Origin: Vibrio sp. DW001
Lineage (GTDB): Bacteria; Pseudomonadota; Gammaproteobacteria; Enterobacterales; Vibrionaceae
Assembly: GCF_029016285.1 (NCBI RefSeq)
Contig: NZ_CP091975.1
Location: 2,356,001-2,420,000, forward strand
Length of the DNA stretch: 64,000 nucleotides
Reading direction: 5' to 3'
The translations under genes were made by a program, and so were the position numbers. Under the pieces are notes generated by a model, which had not been told where the DNA came from, ran no database searches, and saw nothing but the letters and a program-made list of their open reading frames with translations. This document shows positions 49,637 through 61,365 of the stretch, piece after piece; the stretch's first letter is position 1, and every line of letters begins with the position of its first letter.

Positions 49637-50596
49637 ATGTTAGGAAGCTTCACTTCCCCTTTTAAGCTAAAAGATAAAGGCATCATGGGAATGAATACAA
49701 GGAACCACAGTTATATCGGTAGATATAACGACCGTTCTAAATATCCATTGGTTGATGACAAACTGAAAACAAAAATTATCGCCGAGCAAGCCGGTGCCAC
49801 TACACCAGCACTGATTGGGGTCATTAGACAACAAGCCGCGGTTAAAAAAGTCCATGCCATGGTTAAAGACTGGCCGGGATTCGTTATCAAGCCAGCCCAA
49901 GGCAGTGGTGGTAAAGGCATACTCGTCGTCGTCTCACACAAAGACGGCGTCTATACTAAGCCTTCCGGTGCAACGTGTAACAAACAAGATGTTGAAAGAC
50001 ACATAAGCAATACCTTAGCGGGTCTTTTTTCTTTAGGTGGAAAAAACGACGTGGCAGTAGTCGAGAATTTGATCAAGTTTGATGACTGCTTTGAAGGCTT
50101 TAGTTATGAAGGGGTACCCGACGTTCGCATTATCGTATTTAAGGGGTATCCAGTAATGGCAATGATGCGTCTATCGACAAGTGCGTCTGATGGTAAGGCT
50201 AACCTCCACCAAGGTGCGGTTGGTGTCGGTGTGGATATTGCCACCGGGAAAGCGGTTCGTGCAGTGCAATACGATCAACCCGTGACACTTCACCCCGACA
50301 CCGGAAAGGAACTTCTTACGTTACAGGTTCCTCACTGGGAAAAGCTACTCGTTTTAGCATCGAGTGCATGGGAGATGACTGGGCTTGGGTACATGGGTAC
50401 GGATATGGTATTAGACAAAGAAGAAGGCCCTATGGTACTTGAACTAAACGCTCGACCTGGTTTAGCTATTCAAATTGCCAATGGAGCTGGTTTGATACCT
50501 CGGCTTCAACATATTGAAAGCTTAGGAATGCCCGCTGAATATCCCAAGCCATTAGAAAGAGTGCTCTACGCGGCCAAGCAATTTGGAGTGAATTGA
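49637..50596 (+). CDS. ATP-grasp protein, alpha-L-glutamate ligase-like (RimK-type)
   Basis: This 319-residue ATP-grasp enzyme has the nucleotide loop VIKPAQGSGGKGILVV (about residues 77-92) and metal-binding positions in VLELNARPGLAIQIAN. Family members join amino acids by ATP-dependent peptide or ester bonds. The start of the gene is four bases after the previous stop, so the three genes are translated together. The acceptor and amino acid donor are unknown. A convergent hairpin separates it from tdk. Confidence 0.82.
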   Translation: MLGSFTSPFKLKDKGIMGMNTRNHSYIGRYNDRSKYPLVDDKLKTKIIAEQAGATTPALIGVIRQQAAVKKVHAMVKDWPGFVIKPAQGSGGKGILVVVSHKDGVYTKPSGATCNKQDVERHISNTLAGLFSLGGKNDVAVVENLIKFDDCFEGFSYEGVPDVRIIVFKGYPVMAMMRLSTSASDGKANLHQGAVGVGVDIATGKAVRAVQYDQPVTLHPDTGKELLTLQVPHWEKLLVLASSAWEMTGLGYMGTDMVLDKEEGPMVLELNARPGLAIQIANGAGLIPRLQHIESLGMPAEYPKPLERVLYAAKQFGVN

Positions 50597-50637
50597 TTAG
50601 TTAGTACAAGATATCGCTTAATAAAAATATATAACGG

Positions 50638-50676
50638 GTTCATGCTGACGTAATGAATACTCGCTTCAGCATGAAC
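50638..50676. terminator. Hairpin between the ATP-grasp gene and tdk
   Basis: Perfect 11-base arms (GTTCATGCTGA and TCAGCATGAAC) enclose a 17-base loop. It lies between convergent genes and may serve as a transcription end in both directions. Confidence 0.55.
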
Positions 50677-50686
50677 TCATATGCCG

Positions 50687-51265
50687 TTATTTTCCTAATG
50701 CTTCTTTGTAATGAAGTCGACACATAGAGACATATAAGTCATTGCCGCCAATAGCCACTTGATTACCTTCCGCAATTGGTTCTCCGCTTGCATCAGTACG
50801 AATAACCATATTCGCTTTACGACCACAGTGACAGATAGTTTTTAATTCAACCAACTTGTCAGCCCATGAAAGTAGATATCTGCTTCCTTCAAATAACTCA
50901 CCTTGAAAATCTGTACGCAATCCATAACAAAGTGCAGGAATATTTAGCTTATCGACCACCTCTGTTAATTGATAAACCTGTTCTTTTGAAAGGAACTGAC
51001 ATTCATCTACCAAGATACAGTGCAGCTTTTGCTCGTTGTTCAGTTTCTCAATTTCTGCATACAGATCCGTATCTTGACGAAATAGGTGAGCATCTGACTG
51101 TAATCCAATCCTAGAACTTACCTTACCTACACCATATCGGTCGTCAAAAGCCGCAGTGAAAATCACCGGATTCATACCGCGTTCTTGATAGTTGAACGAA
51201 GATTGAAGAAGTGTTGTCGACTTACCCGCATTCATTGACGAGTAATAAAAATACATCTGAGCCAT
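50687..51265 (-). CDS. tdk: Thymidine kinase
   Basis: This 192-residue type II thymidine kinase phosphorylates thymidine in the salvage pathway. It has P-loop [15 protein letters not shown], the DECQF motif in [11 protein letters not shown], and zinc ligands in TICHCGRKA and MCRLHYKE. It is monocistronic, with cysS upstream on the same strand 120 nt away. Confidence 0.96.
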   Translation of the reverse strand: MAQMYFYYSSMNAGKSTTLLQSSFNYQERGMNPVIFTAAFDDRYGVGKVSSRIGLQSDAHLFRQDTDLYAEIEKLNNEQKLHCILVDECQFLSKEQVYQLTEVVDKLNIPALCYGLRTDFQGELFEGSRYLLSWADKLVELKTICHCGRKANMVIRTDASGEPIAEGNQVAIGGNDLYVSMCRLHYKEALGK

Positions 51266-51384
51266 TATTGATTCTCGGTTCTAATTCTCGGTTCATCAAA
51301 CTGAATATCGGCTGTTACTCTGTTAACGCATGAACCGAAAAAACACGTTATGAGTAACCGCCTATATTAATGGTTAAACAAGGC

Positions 51385-52767
51385 CTAACCTTTGCGCCAT
51401 GTTGTGCCTTCAGGGCCATCTTCTAAAACAATACCCATCTGTGCTAACTTATCGCGTGCTACATCTGCATTTGCCCAATCTTTAGACGCACGTGAGTCAT
51501 TGCGCAATTTGATAAGAGCTTCTATTTCGGCAACCTCGCTATCATTTCCAGAATCACCTTTCAAAAAAGTATCTGGGTCTTGATGAAGAATACCAATAAC
51601 GTCGGCCAACTCACGCATTAATGCCCCAAGCTTAGACGCAAGTTGAATGTCTTCACTCTTAATTCGGTTTACTTCTCGAGCCATATCAAAAAGTACTGAG
51701 TAGGCTTCAGGCGTATTGAAATCGTCATTCATCGCATCAGAGAAACGGCTTACATAATGATCACCTGCTGCAGGTTCCGCATTAATGTCTAGTCCGCGCA
51801 ATGACGTATATAGACGCTCCAAAGCTGAACGAGCTTGGCTAAGATTCTCTTCACTGTAATTTAGCTGGCTTCGATAATGACCAGACATTAAAAAGTAACG
51901 CACTGTTTCAGCATCATAATGGCTCAGTACATCACGTATCGTAAAGAAATTACCTAATGATTTAGACATTTTTTCTTTGTCGATCATTACCATACCACTG
52001 TGCATCCACGTATTTACATACTTTGAATCATGGGCACAGCAAGACTGGGCAATTTCATTTTCATGATGTGGAAATTGCAGATCGGAACCACCACCATGGA
52101 TATCAAAATGGTTACCCAAAATGGAGGAATTCATTGCTGAACACTCAATATGCCAACCTGGTCGACCGTCGCCCCAAGGCGATGTCCAAGTAGGCTCACC
52201 GGGCTTCGACATCTTCCAAAGTACAAAATCTAGTGGGCTGCGTTTCGCATTATCAATATCGACACGCGCACCAGCTTGCAACTGATCTAAGTCTTGTTTT
52301 GATAGCTTGCCGTATTCACTAAATTTCTTAACCTCAAACATGACGTCACCGTTACTGGCAACGTAAGCGAATCCACGATCAATCAATCGTTCTACCAGGT
52401 CGATTATCTCTTGAATATAATGTGTTGCTCTTGGCTCGACATCAGGACGCTTCATATTTAGCGCGTCAAAATCTTGATGCATGTCTTGAATCAAGCGCTC
52501 TGTCAACGAGTCACAACTTTCGCCATTTTCGCCAGCGCGTTTGATGATTTTGTCATCAATGTCGGTAATATTGCGTACGAAATTAAGGTCGTATCCTAAA
52601 AATCGCAGATATCGAGAGATCACATCAAATGAAACAAATGTACGACCGTGACCGATGTGACAGAGATCATAAATGGTTACCCCACACACATACATGCCAA
52701 TTTTCCCGGCAGTGATTGGTTTGAATTCCTCTTTTTTACGTGTGAGTGTGTTATATATTTTTAACAT
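51385..52767 (-). CDS. cysS: CysS, cysteinyl-tRNA synthetase
   Basis: This 460-residue class I synthetase has HIGH as [13 protein letters not shown] as [10 protein letters not shown] and zinc ligands in [14 protein letters not shown] and [11 protein letters not shown]. The length agrees with E. coli CysS (461). It stands alone and is divergent from ppiB. Confidence 0.97.
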   Translation of the reverse strand: MLKIYNTLTRKKEEFKPITAGKIGMYVCGVTIYDLCHIGHGRTFVSFDVISRYLRFLGYDLNFVRNITDIDDKIIKRAGENGESCDSLTERLIQDMHQDFDALNMKRPDVEPRATHYIQEIIDLVERLIDRGFAYVASNGDVMFEVKKFSEYGKLSKQDLDQLQAGARVDIDNAKRSPLDFVLWKMSKPGEPTWTSPWGDGRPGWHIECSAMNSSILGNHFDIHGGGSDLQFPHHENEIAQSCCAHDSKYVNTWMHSGMVMIDKEKMSKSLGNFFTIRDVLSHYDAETVRYFLMSGHYRSQLNYSEENLSQARSALERLYTSLRGLDINAEPAAGDHYVSRFSDAMNDDFNTPEAYSVLFDMAREVNRIKSEDIQLASKLGALMRELADVIGILHQDPDTFLKGDSGNDSEVAEIEALIKLRNDSRASKDWANADVARDKLAQMGIVLEDGPEGTTWRKG

Positions 52768-53008
52768 GATCTCTATCTGGTCTTATTGAAATTAAATAGA
52801 GCGTGAGTATATCAATTCCAGTTTGATTAGGTAACCGTTTTTGTCTTTGCTTTCAAGTCATGTGGGCCCGATTCTAATAAAATGGCGATAAACAAGATGT
52901 CATGACGATAGAAGCCGTCAAGATACGCAATGTGAAGCATATTTGCTTGTTTGCTGTGTTAAGCTAGAATCCATACTTCAAAACAATACAATGAATAAGG
53001 TAAAACTC

Positions 53009-53503
53009 ATGATCATCCTTCACACTAATTTTGGTGACATCAAAGTACAGCTTAACGAAGAGAAAGCACCAGAAACTAGCGCGAATTTCCTACAATATTG
53101 TCGTGATGGTTTTTACGATAACACTCTTTTTCACCGCGTAATTGATGGTTTCATGGTTCAAGGCGGAGGCATGACATCTGGTTTAAAAGAAAAACCGACT
53201 CGTGCGACAATTAAAAATGAAGCGAGCAATGGCCTAACCAATAACATTGGTACATTAGCAATGGCCCGTACGATGGAACCGCATTCTGCAAGTTCTCAGT
53301 TTTTTATCAACGTTAACAACAACACGTTTTTGGATTTTAAATCAGAAAGCATGGACGGTTGGGGTTACTGCGTATTTGCTGAAGTGGTCGATGGCATGGA
53401 TATCGTTAATAAAATAAAAGCGGTAAGCACTGGTACTATGGGTATGCATCAAGACGTACCGCTAGAAGAAGTGCTTATCACTGGAACGACAATCGAAGAG
53501 TAA
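53009..53503 (+). CDS. ppiB: PpiB, cytoplasmic peptidyl-prolyl cis-trans isomerase
   Basis: This 164-residue cyclophilin begins [15 protein letters not shown] and has the active-site patterns [14 protein letters not shown] and [12 protein letters not shown]. There is no signal peptide, so it is the cytoplasmic form. The ATG at 53009 matches the E. coli length; earlier ATG/TTG codons are in frame but less likely. It is divergent from cysS. Confidence 0.95.
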   Translation: MIILHTNFGDIKVQLNEEKAPETSANFLQYCRDGFYDNTLFHRVIDGFMVQGGGMTSGLKEKPTRATIKNEASNGLTNNIGTLAMARTMEPHSASSQFFINVNNNTFLDFKSESMDGWGYCVFAEVVDGMDIVNKIKAVSTGTMGMHQDVPLEEVLITGTTIEE

Positions 53504-53564
53504 AAATGGGGAGCAACACACCCTAAATAATTGAAGTTACCGCAAAGCAATAAACGAGTGAATA

Positions 53565-53599
53565 CATCCAATCACTTCAGTATATTTAGTGATTGGATG
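53565..53599 (+). terminator. Hairpin after ppiB
   Basis: A 12-base perfect stem (CATCCAATCACT and complement) has an 11-base loop. The T-run is poor, so it may only stabilise the message. Confidence 0.5.
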
Positions 53600-53664
53600 A
53601 ATAATGATGACTCCAAAGGCAACGGTAACTTTAAGTATGATTGGTATCACTCCCCCCTAAAATT

Positions 53665-54438
53665 ATGACTACTTTATTTATATCTGATCTCCATCTCACC
53701 CCTTCTCGACCTGACATTACTGAAAGCTTTATGACTTTCATGACGACACAAGCCGTAAAAGCCGATGCTTTATATGTATTAGGTGACTTGTTTGAGTTTT
53801 GGATAGGTGACGATGATGATAGTGACTTTAGCAGCGCTATTAAGACGCTATTTAAAACACTGGTGAACTCTGGTGTTCCTTGCTTTTTCATTCAAGGAAA
53901 TCGTGATTTCCTAATCGGTAAACGCTTTGAAAAAGAAACTGGAATGACGCTATTGGACGAGGTTTGTGCCATCGACCTATATGGTGAACGAGTAGTCATT
54001 CTACACGGTGATACGTTATGCACGGATGATGTTAAGTACCAAGCTTATAGAGAAAAGGTACACCAACCTTGGATCCAGTGGGTGTATAATCACCTCCCAC
54101 TGTTTGTTAAGAAAAAGATTGTCTCTAAAGTTCAATCCGACATTGGTGAAGAGAAAAAAGAGAAATCTCTAGAGATCATGGATGTAAACCAAGATGCTGT
54201 TGAAGCGGTATTAAAACAGTATGGCACCAACCTAATGATTCACGGCCACACCCATAGACCAGACATACATAATTTTTCTGTTGAAGGGGCAAAATACACT
54301 CGAATTGTATTGGGTGATTGGTATACACAGAGCTCAATTTTGAGTTTTGACAAAGACGCCTATTCTTTGCAAAATAATTCGCATATGAAAAACGAACGTA
54401 GAAACGTATCGAATCTAAACGATAGTAATATGTTATAG
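53665..54438 (+). CDS. lpxH: LpxH, UDP-2,3-diacylglucosamine hydrolase
   Basis: This 257-residue calcineurin-like phosphoesterase of lipid A synthesis cleaves UDP-2,3-diacylglucosamine to lipid X. It has the metal-site motifs [30 protein letters not shown] and HGHTHRP. The ATG at 53665 matches LpxH starts; a TTG 24 nt upstream is unlikely. It is about 17 residues longer than E. coli LpxH; the extra polar C-terminal tail ([16 protein letters not shown]) is unusual. Confidence 0.93.
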   Translation: MTTLFISDLHLTPSRPDITESFMTFMTTQAVKADALYVLGDLFEFWIGDDDDSDFSSAIKTLFKTLVNSGVPCFFIQGNRDFLIGKRFEKETGMTLLDEVCAIDLYGERVVILHGDTLCTDDVKYQAYREKVHQPWIQWVYNHLPLFVKKKIVSKVQSDIGEEKKEKSLEIMDVNQDAVEAVLKQYGTNLMIHGHTHRPDIHNFSVEGAKYTRIVLGDWYTQSSILSFDKDAYSLQNNSHMKNERRNVSNLNDSNML

Positions 54439-54541
54439 CGTAAAAATGAATCAAACCTAAAGACTAATGATGCTTTTTTTAAGAAAAGGACGTAAGATTT
54501 AGAGACATAATTAAAAAGGTCAATAAGTCAAAAACCTAGAT

Positions 54542-55756
54542 ATGGAATACTCATACGTTGCTCGTCAACCAATATTAGACACTGAAAAAAACACCGTCGC
54601 TTATGAGCTTCTTTTTCGGGATGGCCCTAGAAACTCCTTTCCCGAAATTGAACCAGAAAAAGCGACCAACAGACTGCTTTCAGATCAGTTCTTAGGCTCA
54701 GAGTATCGTGCAATTGGAGACAAACTAGGCTTTGTTAATTTCCCTTACGAAAGCTTGATTAATCAAGTACCTACTCTTTTTCCAAAAGATAAAATTGTTG
54801 TAGAAATATTAGAAAGTTGCAAGCCAACGGATGAACTACTTGCGGCTATTATTGCGCTTAAAAATAAAGGGTACAAACTTGCGTTAGATGACTTTGTCCC
54901 TAGCCCCGCTTGGAAGCGTTTTCTTCCTCATATCCAGATTATAAAATTTGATATTCAGATTGTTCCTATCATTAAAGCCAAAAAATTCATTGAACGCTTA
55001 AAAGGTTCAAAGATAGAGTTTCTCGCAGAAAAGGTCGAAACATACCAGGAATATCAGGACGCGATAGCGGCCGGTTTTACCTATTTCCAAGGCTACTTCT
55101 TTAGTCGGCCAGAGATGATCCAGCAGAAATCGATCAAGCCCTCGATTCTGACGGTGGTTCAGCTTTGCAAGGCCATTGCCACAGAAGAGGTCAACTACAC
55201 TGAAATAGAACGAATTGTGGCCGCAGATGTGACGTTATCTTACAAACTGCTACGTTATGTTAACTCCTCCGCCCTTCTGTCTTCTCAGATTCAATCGTTT
55301 CGCCAAGCACTCGCGTATTTGGGCGAAGGAAAATTAAGAAAATTTGTTTCGCTTGTTGCGATTGCTTCAACAGAAGCATCCAAACCTGAGTCGTTATATA
55401 GTTTATCTATACAGCGTGCTAGATATTGCGAACTCATTACTCTATGTGCAGACAGAAAAGATCAATCTAGCCAAGCTTTTTTAACGGGTATATTCTCACT
55501 ACTCGACTCTTTGCTCGATCAATCTTTAGAAACGATTGTTGATTCCATACCAATTGATGATGCCATTAAAAATGCGCTGCTATCTCACGAAGGTGAACTA
55601 GGCAATATACTGAAACTCGCTATTGCTTATGAGCACGCTGATTGGGAAACTGTAAATGACATAAGTGATCTTTTACAGATTGATAAAGAGTGCCTTGCAG
55701 AGAGTTATGGGCAAGCAATAGAATGGACTGAAGAGCTATTTAGTAAGCCCAGTTAA
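54542..55756 (+). CDS. EAL-HDOD regulatory protein
   Basis: This 404-residue protein has an EAL-like domain (about 1-200) and an HDOD domain (about 200-395). The EAL motif is degenerate (YELLFRDG). Catalytic-type residues FVN, VVEILE, LALDDF, IIKFDI, AEKVET and FQGYFF remain, while the DFGTGYS loop is replaced by DFVPSPAW. It is likely a YuxH-type protein involved in c-di-GMP signalling, possibly catalytically dead. It stands alone with its own terminator. Confidence 0.85.
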   Translation: MEYSYVARQPILDTEKNTVAYELLFRDGPRNSFPEIEPEKATNRLLSDQFLGSEYRAIGDKLGFVNFPYESLINQVPTLFPKDKIVVEILESCKPTDELLAAIIALKNKGYKLALDDFVPSPAWKRFLPHIQIIKFDIQIVPIIKAKKFIERLKGSKIEFLAEKVETYQEYQDAIAAGFTYFQGYFFSRPEMIQQKSIKPSILTVVQLCKAIATEEVNYTEIERIVAADVTLSYKLLRYVNSSALLSSQIQSFRQALAYLGEGKLRKFVSLVAIASTEASKPESLYSLSIQRARYCELITLCADRKDQSSQAFLTGIFSLLDSLLDQSLETIVDSIPIDDAIKNALLSHEGELGNILKLAIAYEHADWETVNDISDLLQIDKECLAESYGQAIEWTEELFSKPS

Positions 55757-55780
55757 TTATCACACTATTTTATTTTCCTG

Positions 55781-55809
55781 AAAGCCTCTTGTCTTAAAGA
55801 GGCTTTTTG
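55781..55809 (+). terminator. Terminator after the EAL-HDOD gene
   Basis: A ten-base stem (AAAGCCTCTT and AAGAGGCTTT) with a six-base loop and TTTTTGT tail precedes the next gene. Confidence 0.85.
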
Positions 55810-55825
55810 TTATTTGGGAGTACAC

Positions 55826-56287
55826 ATGTCTCACTGCCCTTGTGGAAGCACCAAGCCTTATAGTGATTGCTGTAAACTTATACACGACAACCATGCTTTA
55901 GCGGTCATACCTGAGCAGCTTATGCGCGCGCGATATAGCGCCCATACGTTGAAACTTATTGATTTTGTTATTAAAACTTATCATTCAAGCTGCAACGCCG
56001 AAGGCGAAAAAAAAGACATTGTAGAATCAGTGGTTATGGACTGGCAAAGGTTAGAAATAATTGAAGCGCCGCTTCCAAAAGACAACACGGGGTTCGTCGA
56101 GTTTAAAGCCTATCTGTTAGATCAAGGTGTAGAACATTGCATGCACGAACGCTCTCGTTTCATAAAGGAGCAAGGCTACTGGTATTATATTGATGGGGAG
56201 TTTCCAGCAGAACATACTGAGAAGGTAGGTCGCAATGACCCCTGTGTATGTGGAAGTGGTAAAAAATTCAAGAAGTGCTGCGGGTAA
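55826..56287 (+). CDS. ychJ: YchJ family SEC-C motif protein
   Basis: This 153-residue protein begins with a [13 protein letters not shown] motif and ends with a SEC-C zinc motif ([17 protein letters not shown]). Between them is an NTF2-like YchJ domain. The ATG at 55826 follows GGGAG. The role is unknown; SEC-C motifs bind zinc and appear in SecA and many uncharacterised proteins. Confidence 0.88.
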   Translation: MSHCPCGSTKPYSDCCKLIHDNHALAVIPEQLMRARYSAHTLKLIDFVIKTYHSSCNAEGEKKDIVESVVMDWQRLEIIEAPLPKDNTGFVEFKAYLLDQGVEHCMHERSRFIKEQGYWYYIDGEFPAEHTEKVGRNDPCVCGSGKKFKKCCG

Positions 56288-56330
56288 TGTGCCCGTCCGG
56301 CGAATAGTAATCTTAGTCAATAACTGCTCC

Positions 56331-56368
56331 CGTCCCCTCAGATAACAAACCCGTTATTTGAGGGGACG
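56331..56368. terminator. Hairpin between ychJ and the his operon end
   Basis: A 16-base stem (CGTCCCCTCAGATAAC pairing almost perfectly with its partner) and a six-base loop lie between convergent genes. It is the likely terminator of hisGDCBHAFI and of ychJ. Confidence 0.75.
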
Positions 56369-56410
56369 AGAATAAATCTCTTTTTAAAGGCGAAAACCGT
56401 AGACGTAGTG

Positions 56411-57045
56411 TTATTTATGTCTTTCTTTCAGCTTATTAATCACATCGTTCATAGATAAACCTTGGTCTTGTAAAAGCACCAATAAATGATAGATAAGATC
56501 GGCTGATTCACAGACTAATTCTGCCTTGTCACCCGACGTTGCCGCAAGCGCGACTTCAACGCCTTCTTCGCCCACTTTCTGCGATATACGTTTGGTACCA
56601 CGGGCATATAAACTGGCGGTATATGAGGAATCAGGATCGGCATCTTTACGAGCAGCCAACAGAGATTCAAGTTGATGAAGCCACACCAATTGTGACGCCT
56701 CTTGCTGATCCGCATCAAAACATGTCGTCGTGCCAGTATGGCATGTAGGCCCAATAGGGTTCACCAACACAAGCAAGGTATCGTTATCACAGTCTAATGA
56801 GATAGTTTTAAGCTGCAGTACGTTGCCTGACGTTTCGCCTTTGGTCCAAAGACGAGATTTCGTTCTGGAGAAAAAAGTAACCTGTTCTGTCTCCAACGTT
56901 TTCTCTAGCGCTTCTGGATTCATGTACCCCATCATGAGCACTTGGCTAGATTGAAAATCTTGCACAATAGCGGGCACTAACCCTTCTACCTTTTCCCAAT
57001 CAATTCGATCAACCAAGCTTTTCGGTTTATTCTCTACTGCACTGC

Positions 57046-57049
<4 letters not shown>
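56411..57049 (-). CDS. hisI: HisI (HisIE), phosphoribosyl-AMP cyclohydrolase / phosphoribosyl-ATP pyrophosphatase
   Basis: This 212-residue bifunctional enzyme catalyses the second and third steps of histidine synthesis. The N-terminal cyclohydrolase has the signature [19 protein letters not shown] and the zinc Cys region [11 protein letters not shown]. The C-terminal pyrophosphohydrolase has [22 protein letters not shown]. It is the last gene of the operon and its ATG overlaps the hisF stop by four bases. Confidence 0.96.
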
Positions 57050-58556
<1,507 letters not shown>

Positions 58557-58590
58557 TTATCTGTTTCTAACATTTAGAATCTACGCTTCT

Positions 58591-59208
58591 CTAAAAGATA
58601 AGTTCTAAGAAATTCTTTATCAATCGAGAACCCGCTTTACTAGAACGTTCCGGATGAAACTGCACACCGTAGTAATTGCCATTTTGTACTGCCGCGGTAA
58701 ATGGGTTACCGTAATCACAACGAGCAATCGTGTCTTCACCAACAGGCATGGCGTAGCTGTGCACAAAATAGAAATATTCATCTTCTTCAATACCATCGAA
58801 CAAAGGATTACCCTTTTGGGCCGTCACGGTATTCCAACCCATATGCGGTAGCGGAAGATCACCAGTATCCATTAAGCGGACTTCACCGTCGCAAAGCGAT
58901 AAGCACTCTACTATCTCGTTACCAACAGACCCTTTTTCGTAGGAGAGTTTGCCAAGTAACTGCATACCTAGGCAGATTCCAAGTAAAGGCTTCTCAACTT
59001 GTTTCACAAGCGCAATTAGATCTCGTTCGGCGAGATTTTTCATTGCTTCGCTTGCCGTTCCTACTCCGGGTAGAAACAGCTTATCTGCCGCTAAAACAAC
59101 ACTAGGATCCTTTGAAATCGTCACAGGATAACCTAGGCGTTCAATCGCAAACTTAACCGATGATACGTTGGCACATCCGGTGTCGATAATAACTACTTTC
59201 TGGTTCAT
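58591..59208 (-). CDS. hisH: HisH, glutaminase subunit of imidazole glycerol phosphate synthase
   Basis: This 205-residue class I glutamine amidotransferase has the nucleophile Cys79 in [10 protein letters not shown] and His/Glu in VQFHPERS. I use the ATG at 59208 because AAGGAGG lies six bases before it and [11 protein letters not shown] fits homologues. An ATG at 59226 overlapping hisB would add six residues. Confidence 0.95.
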   Translation of the reverse strand: MNQKVVIIDTGCANVSSVKFAIERLGYPVTISKDPSVVLAADKLFLPGVGTASEAMKNLAERDLIALVKQVEKPLLGICLGMQLLGKLSYEKGSVGNEIVECLSLCDGEVRLMDTGDLPLPHMGWNTVTAQKGNPLFDGIEEDEYFYFVHSYAMPVGEDTIARCDYGNPFTAAVQNGNYYGVQFHPERSSKAGSRLIKNFLELIF

Positions 59209-59225
59209 CAAAGCCTCCTTCTCCA

Positions 59226-60299
59226 TCAGAGTACGCCTTTACTGCTAGGAAGCTCATTACCTTCCACCTTAATAGCCTGGCGTAAAGTCCGTCCAAACGC
59301 TTTAAACAAGCTTTCTATAATGTGATGGTCATTGTCACCAGAAGACGATAGATGAAGTGTGCATGCCAGAGTGTCGGTTAATGAACGGAAGAAGTGTTCC
59401 ACCATTTCTGTTGAAAGGTCCCCGACCAATTCACGACCAAATTCGGCTTCAAATTTTAGATAAGGTCTTCCAGAAAGATCTAACGCACATTGCGCCAAAC
59501 ACTCATCCATAGGCAGGCTAAATCCGAAACGACCAATTCCACGTTTTTCTCCAAGCGCTTCTTTCAATGCTTGGCCCAATGCTAAGGCCGTATCTTCGAC
59601 GGAATGATGGTCGTCGATATGCAAGTCACCATCCACACTCACTTGCATTTGGAAGGCACCGTGGGTCGCAATTTGGTCTAGCATATGGTCAAAGAACCCA
59701 AGCCCCGTCGAGATCTTATTTCCGCCTTGAACATCAAGATTAACCGCGACAGAAATATCGGTTTCTTTTGTCGTTCGAACCACTTTGGCTACACGCTCAT
59801 TCACGGTTAAATCACGTAGAATGTCGAGCCACCCCATCGTATCGGGATTATATTGTATTCCGCGAATAGCCATATTTTCAGCAAGTTGAAGGTCGGTTTC
59901 ACGATCACCTATAACGGCCGACGTTTTAAAATTCACTTTTCCCGCTTGCAGGTATTCTTTTACCATGCCCAATTTCGGTTTACGGCAGGTACAGTTATCT
60001 TCTTCAAAGTGCGGACAGAGCAATACATCGTCGAATTTCACGCCTTGAGATTCAAAGATCTCCATCATCATGTTATGCGGTGCGTCAAATTCTTCTTGAG
60101 GATAGCTCACCGTCCCTAACCCATCTTGGTTGGTTACCATCACCAATCGATACCCTGCATCTTGCAGCGCCAAAAGGCTCGAAATAACATACGGTTCGAA
60201 CTTTAATTTATCTAACCGATCAACCTGAAAATCAGTTGGTGGCTCAACAATTAAGGTGCCATCTCGATCAATAAATAGAATTTTTTGTTGGTTACTCAC
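59226..60299 (-). CDS. hisB: HisB, histidinol-phosphatase / imidazoleglycerol-phosphate dehydratase
   Basis: This 357-residue bifunctional protein has an N-terminal HAD phosphatase (FIDRDGTLI, Asp11 and Asp13, zinc Cys [15 protein letters not shown]). The C-terminal dehydratase has the metal His clusters [24 protein letters not shown] and [12 protein letters not shown]. The GTG at 60299 with AAGGA upstream gives the E. coli length; an upstream ATG at 60380 lies inside hisC. It joins hisC and hisH tightly. Confidence 0.95.
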   Translation of the reverse strand: MSNQQKILFIDRDGTLIVEPPTDFQVDRLDKLKFEPYVISSLLALQDAGYRLVMVTNQDGLGTVSYPQEEFDAPHNMMMEIFESQGVKFDDVLLCPHFEEDNCTCRKPKLGMVKEYLQAGKVNFKTSAVIGDRETDLQLAENMAIRGIQYNPDTMGWLDILRDLTVNERVAKVVRTTKETDISVAVNLDVQGGNKISTGLGFFDHMLDQIATHGAFQMQVSVDGDLHIDDHHSVEDTALALGQALKEALGEKRGIGRFGFSLPMDECLAQCALDLSGRPYLKFEAEFGRELVGDLSTEMVEHFFRSLTDTLACTLHLSSSGDNDHHIIESLFKAFGRTLRQAIKVEGNELPSSKGVL

Positions 60300-60309
60300 T
60301 TCGCTATCC

Positions 60310-61362
60310 TTATACAGTGCGTTCTTCCAGTTGTTTTTTAATGAAGTTGGCGGTTTTTTCGCACTCTTCCCTATTGCCAATACTTACTCTAATGCAGTCT
60401 TTGATTGGCGAGTTACGCAAAATAATACCGTTATCCCACGCGCTCTTAAACAACGCGTCGCCATCGGAGCATTGAACGAGTAGATAGTTGCCCAAGCCTT
60501 GGTAGACGGTCATTCCTTTTATTGAAGACAAACCTTGTTCTAAATAAGCTCGGTTATCATTGAGTTCACTCACCTGATGTCGAGCTCTAATTAGGCCAGC
60601 TTCAGAAAGGGCCTGACACGCGATGTCAGCGACAGGGATGGGAACAGGATACGGAGCAATAACCTTCAGTAACACATCAATGAGCGGCTTATTGGCCAGC
60701 GTAAAACCACATCTTAACCCAGCGAGAGCAAATGCTTTTGACAATGTCCGCAGAATGGCGAGATTTTCATACTTATCGAGTAGATCTTTGGTTGATGCTT
60801 CTGGGCAGAAATCGATATAGGCTTCGTCCATCACGACAATGGCCTTATCCTTCGTCATTTCAAGCAGCGCGATAATATCTTCACGATCAATCAGGTTGCC
60901 TGTCGGATTATTGGGGCTACAAACAAAGACAAGTTTTACACCATCTAGATTTGCTTTTATGCCATCCAGATCTAGCTGCCAGTTAGATTTTGACGGGACA
61001 ACTCTCCGTTCAACGCCCATCGTTTCTGCACTGATCGCATACATTCCATAAGTCGGTGGACAATACAAGATTGCGTCTTCTCCCGACTCACAAAAAGCCC
61101 TAACCAGCAGTTCGATGCCTTCATCAGCACCTCGTGACGTTAATACTTGTTCAGGTTGAACACCTGCATAGTTCGCGTAAGCGTCAATCAATTCTTGTGG
61201 CTGACAACTGCTATAGCGGTTGAGCCGATCAAAAGTGATGTGGTATTGGTTATCAAACGGTGACTCGTTGGCATTTAACCAAACATCGCCACTCCCACCA
61301 ATTTTTCTGGCTGAGAGATAAGGGGTAAGTTCTTGAACTTGCTTCCTCGCGAGCTTTTCCAT
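60310..61362 (-). CDS. hisC: HisC, histidinol-phosphate aminotransferase
   Basis: This 350-residue PLP enzyme has the catalytic Lys in [14 protein letters not shown]. The substrate-binding patterns are NANESPF and [10 protein letters not shown]. It transfers an amino group from glutamate to imidazole acetol phosphate. The start is three bases after the hisD stop. Confidence 0.97.
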   Translation of the reverse strand: MEKLARKQVQELTPYLSARKIGGSGDVWLNANESPFDNQYHITFDRLNRYSSCQPQELIDAYANYAGVQPEQVLTSRGADEGIELLVRAFCESGEDAILYCPPTYGMYAISAETMGVERRVVPSKSNWQLDLDGIKANLDGVKLVFVCSPNNPTGNLIDREDIIALLEMTKDKAIVVMDEAYIDFCPEASTKDLLDKYENLAILRTLSKAFALAGLRCGFTLANKPLIDVLLKVIAPYPVPIPVADIACQALSEAGLIRARHQVSELNDNRAYLEQGLSSIKGMTVYQGLGNYLLVQCSDGDALFKSAWDNGIILRNSPIKDCIRVSIGNREECEKTANFIKKQLEERTV

Positions 61363-61365
61363 CTA

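Noticed and set aside
58654..59131. Plus-strand frames opposite hisH up to 134 codons long.
   Set aside because: They run opposite to hisH, which has a complete catalytic triad and a strong start signal; no independent start signal was found for them.
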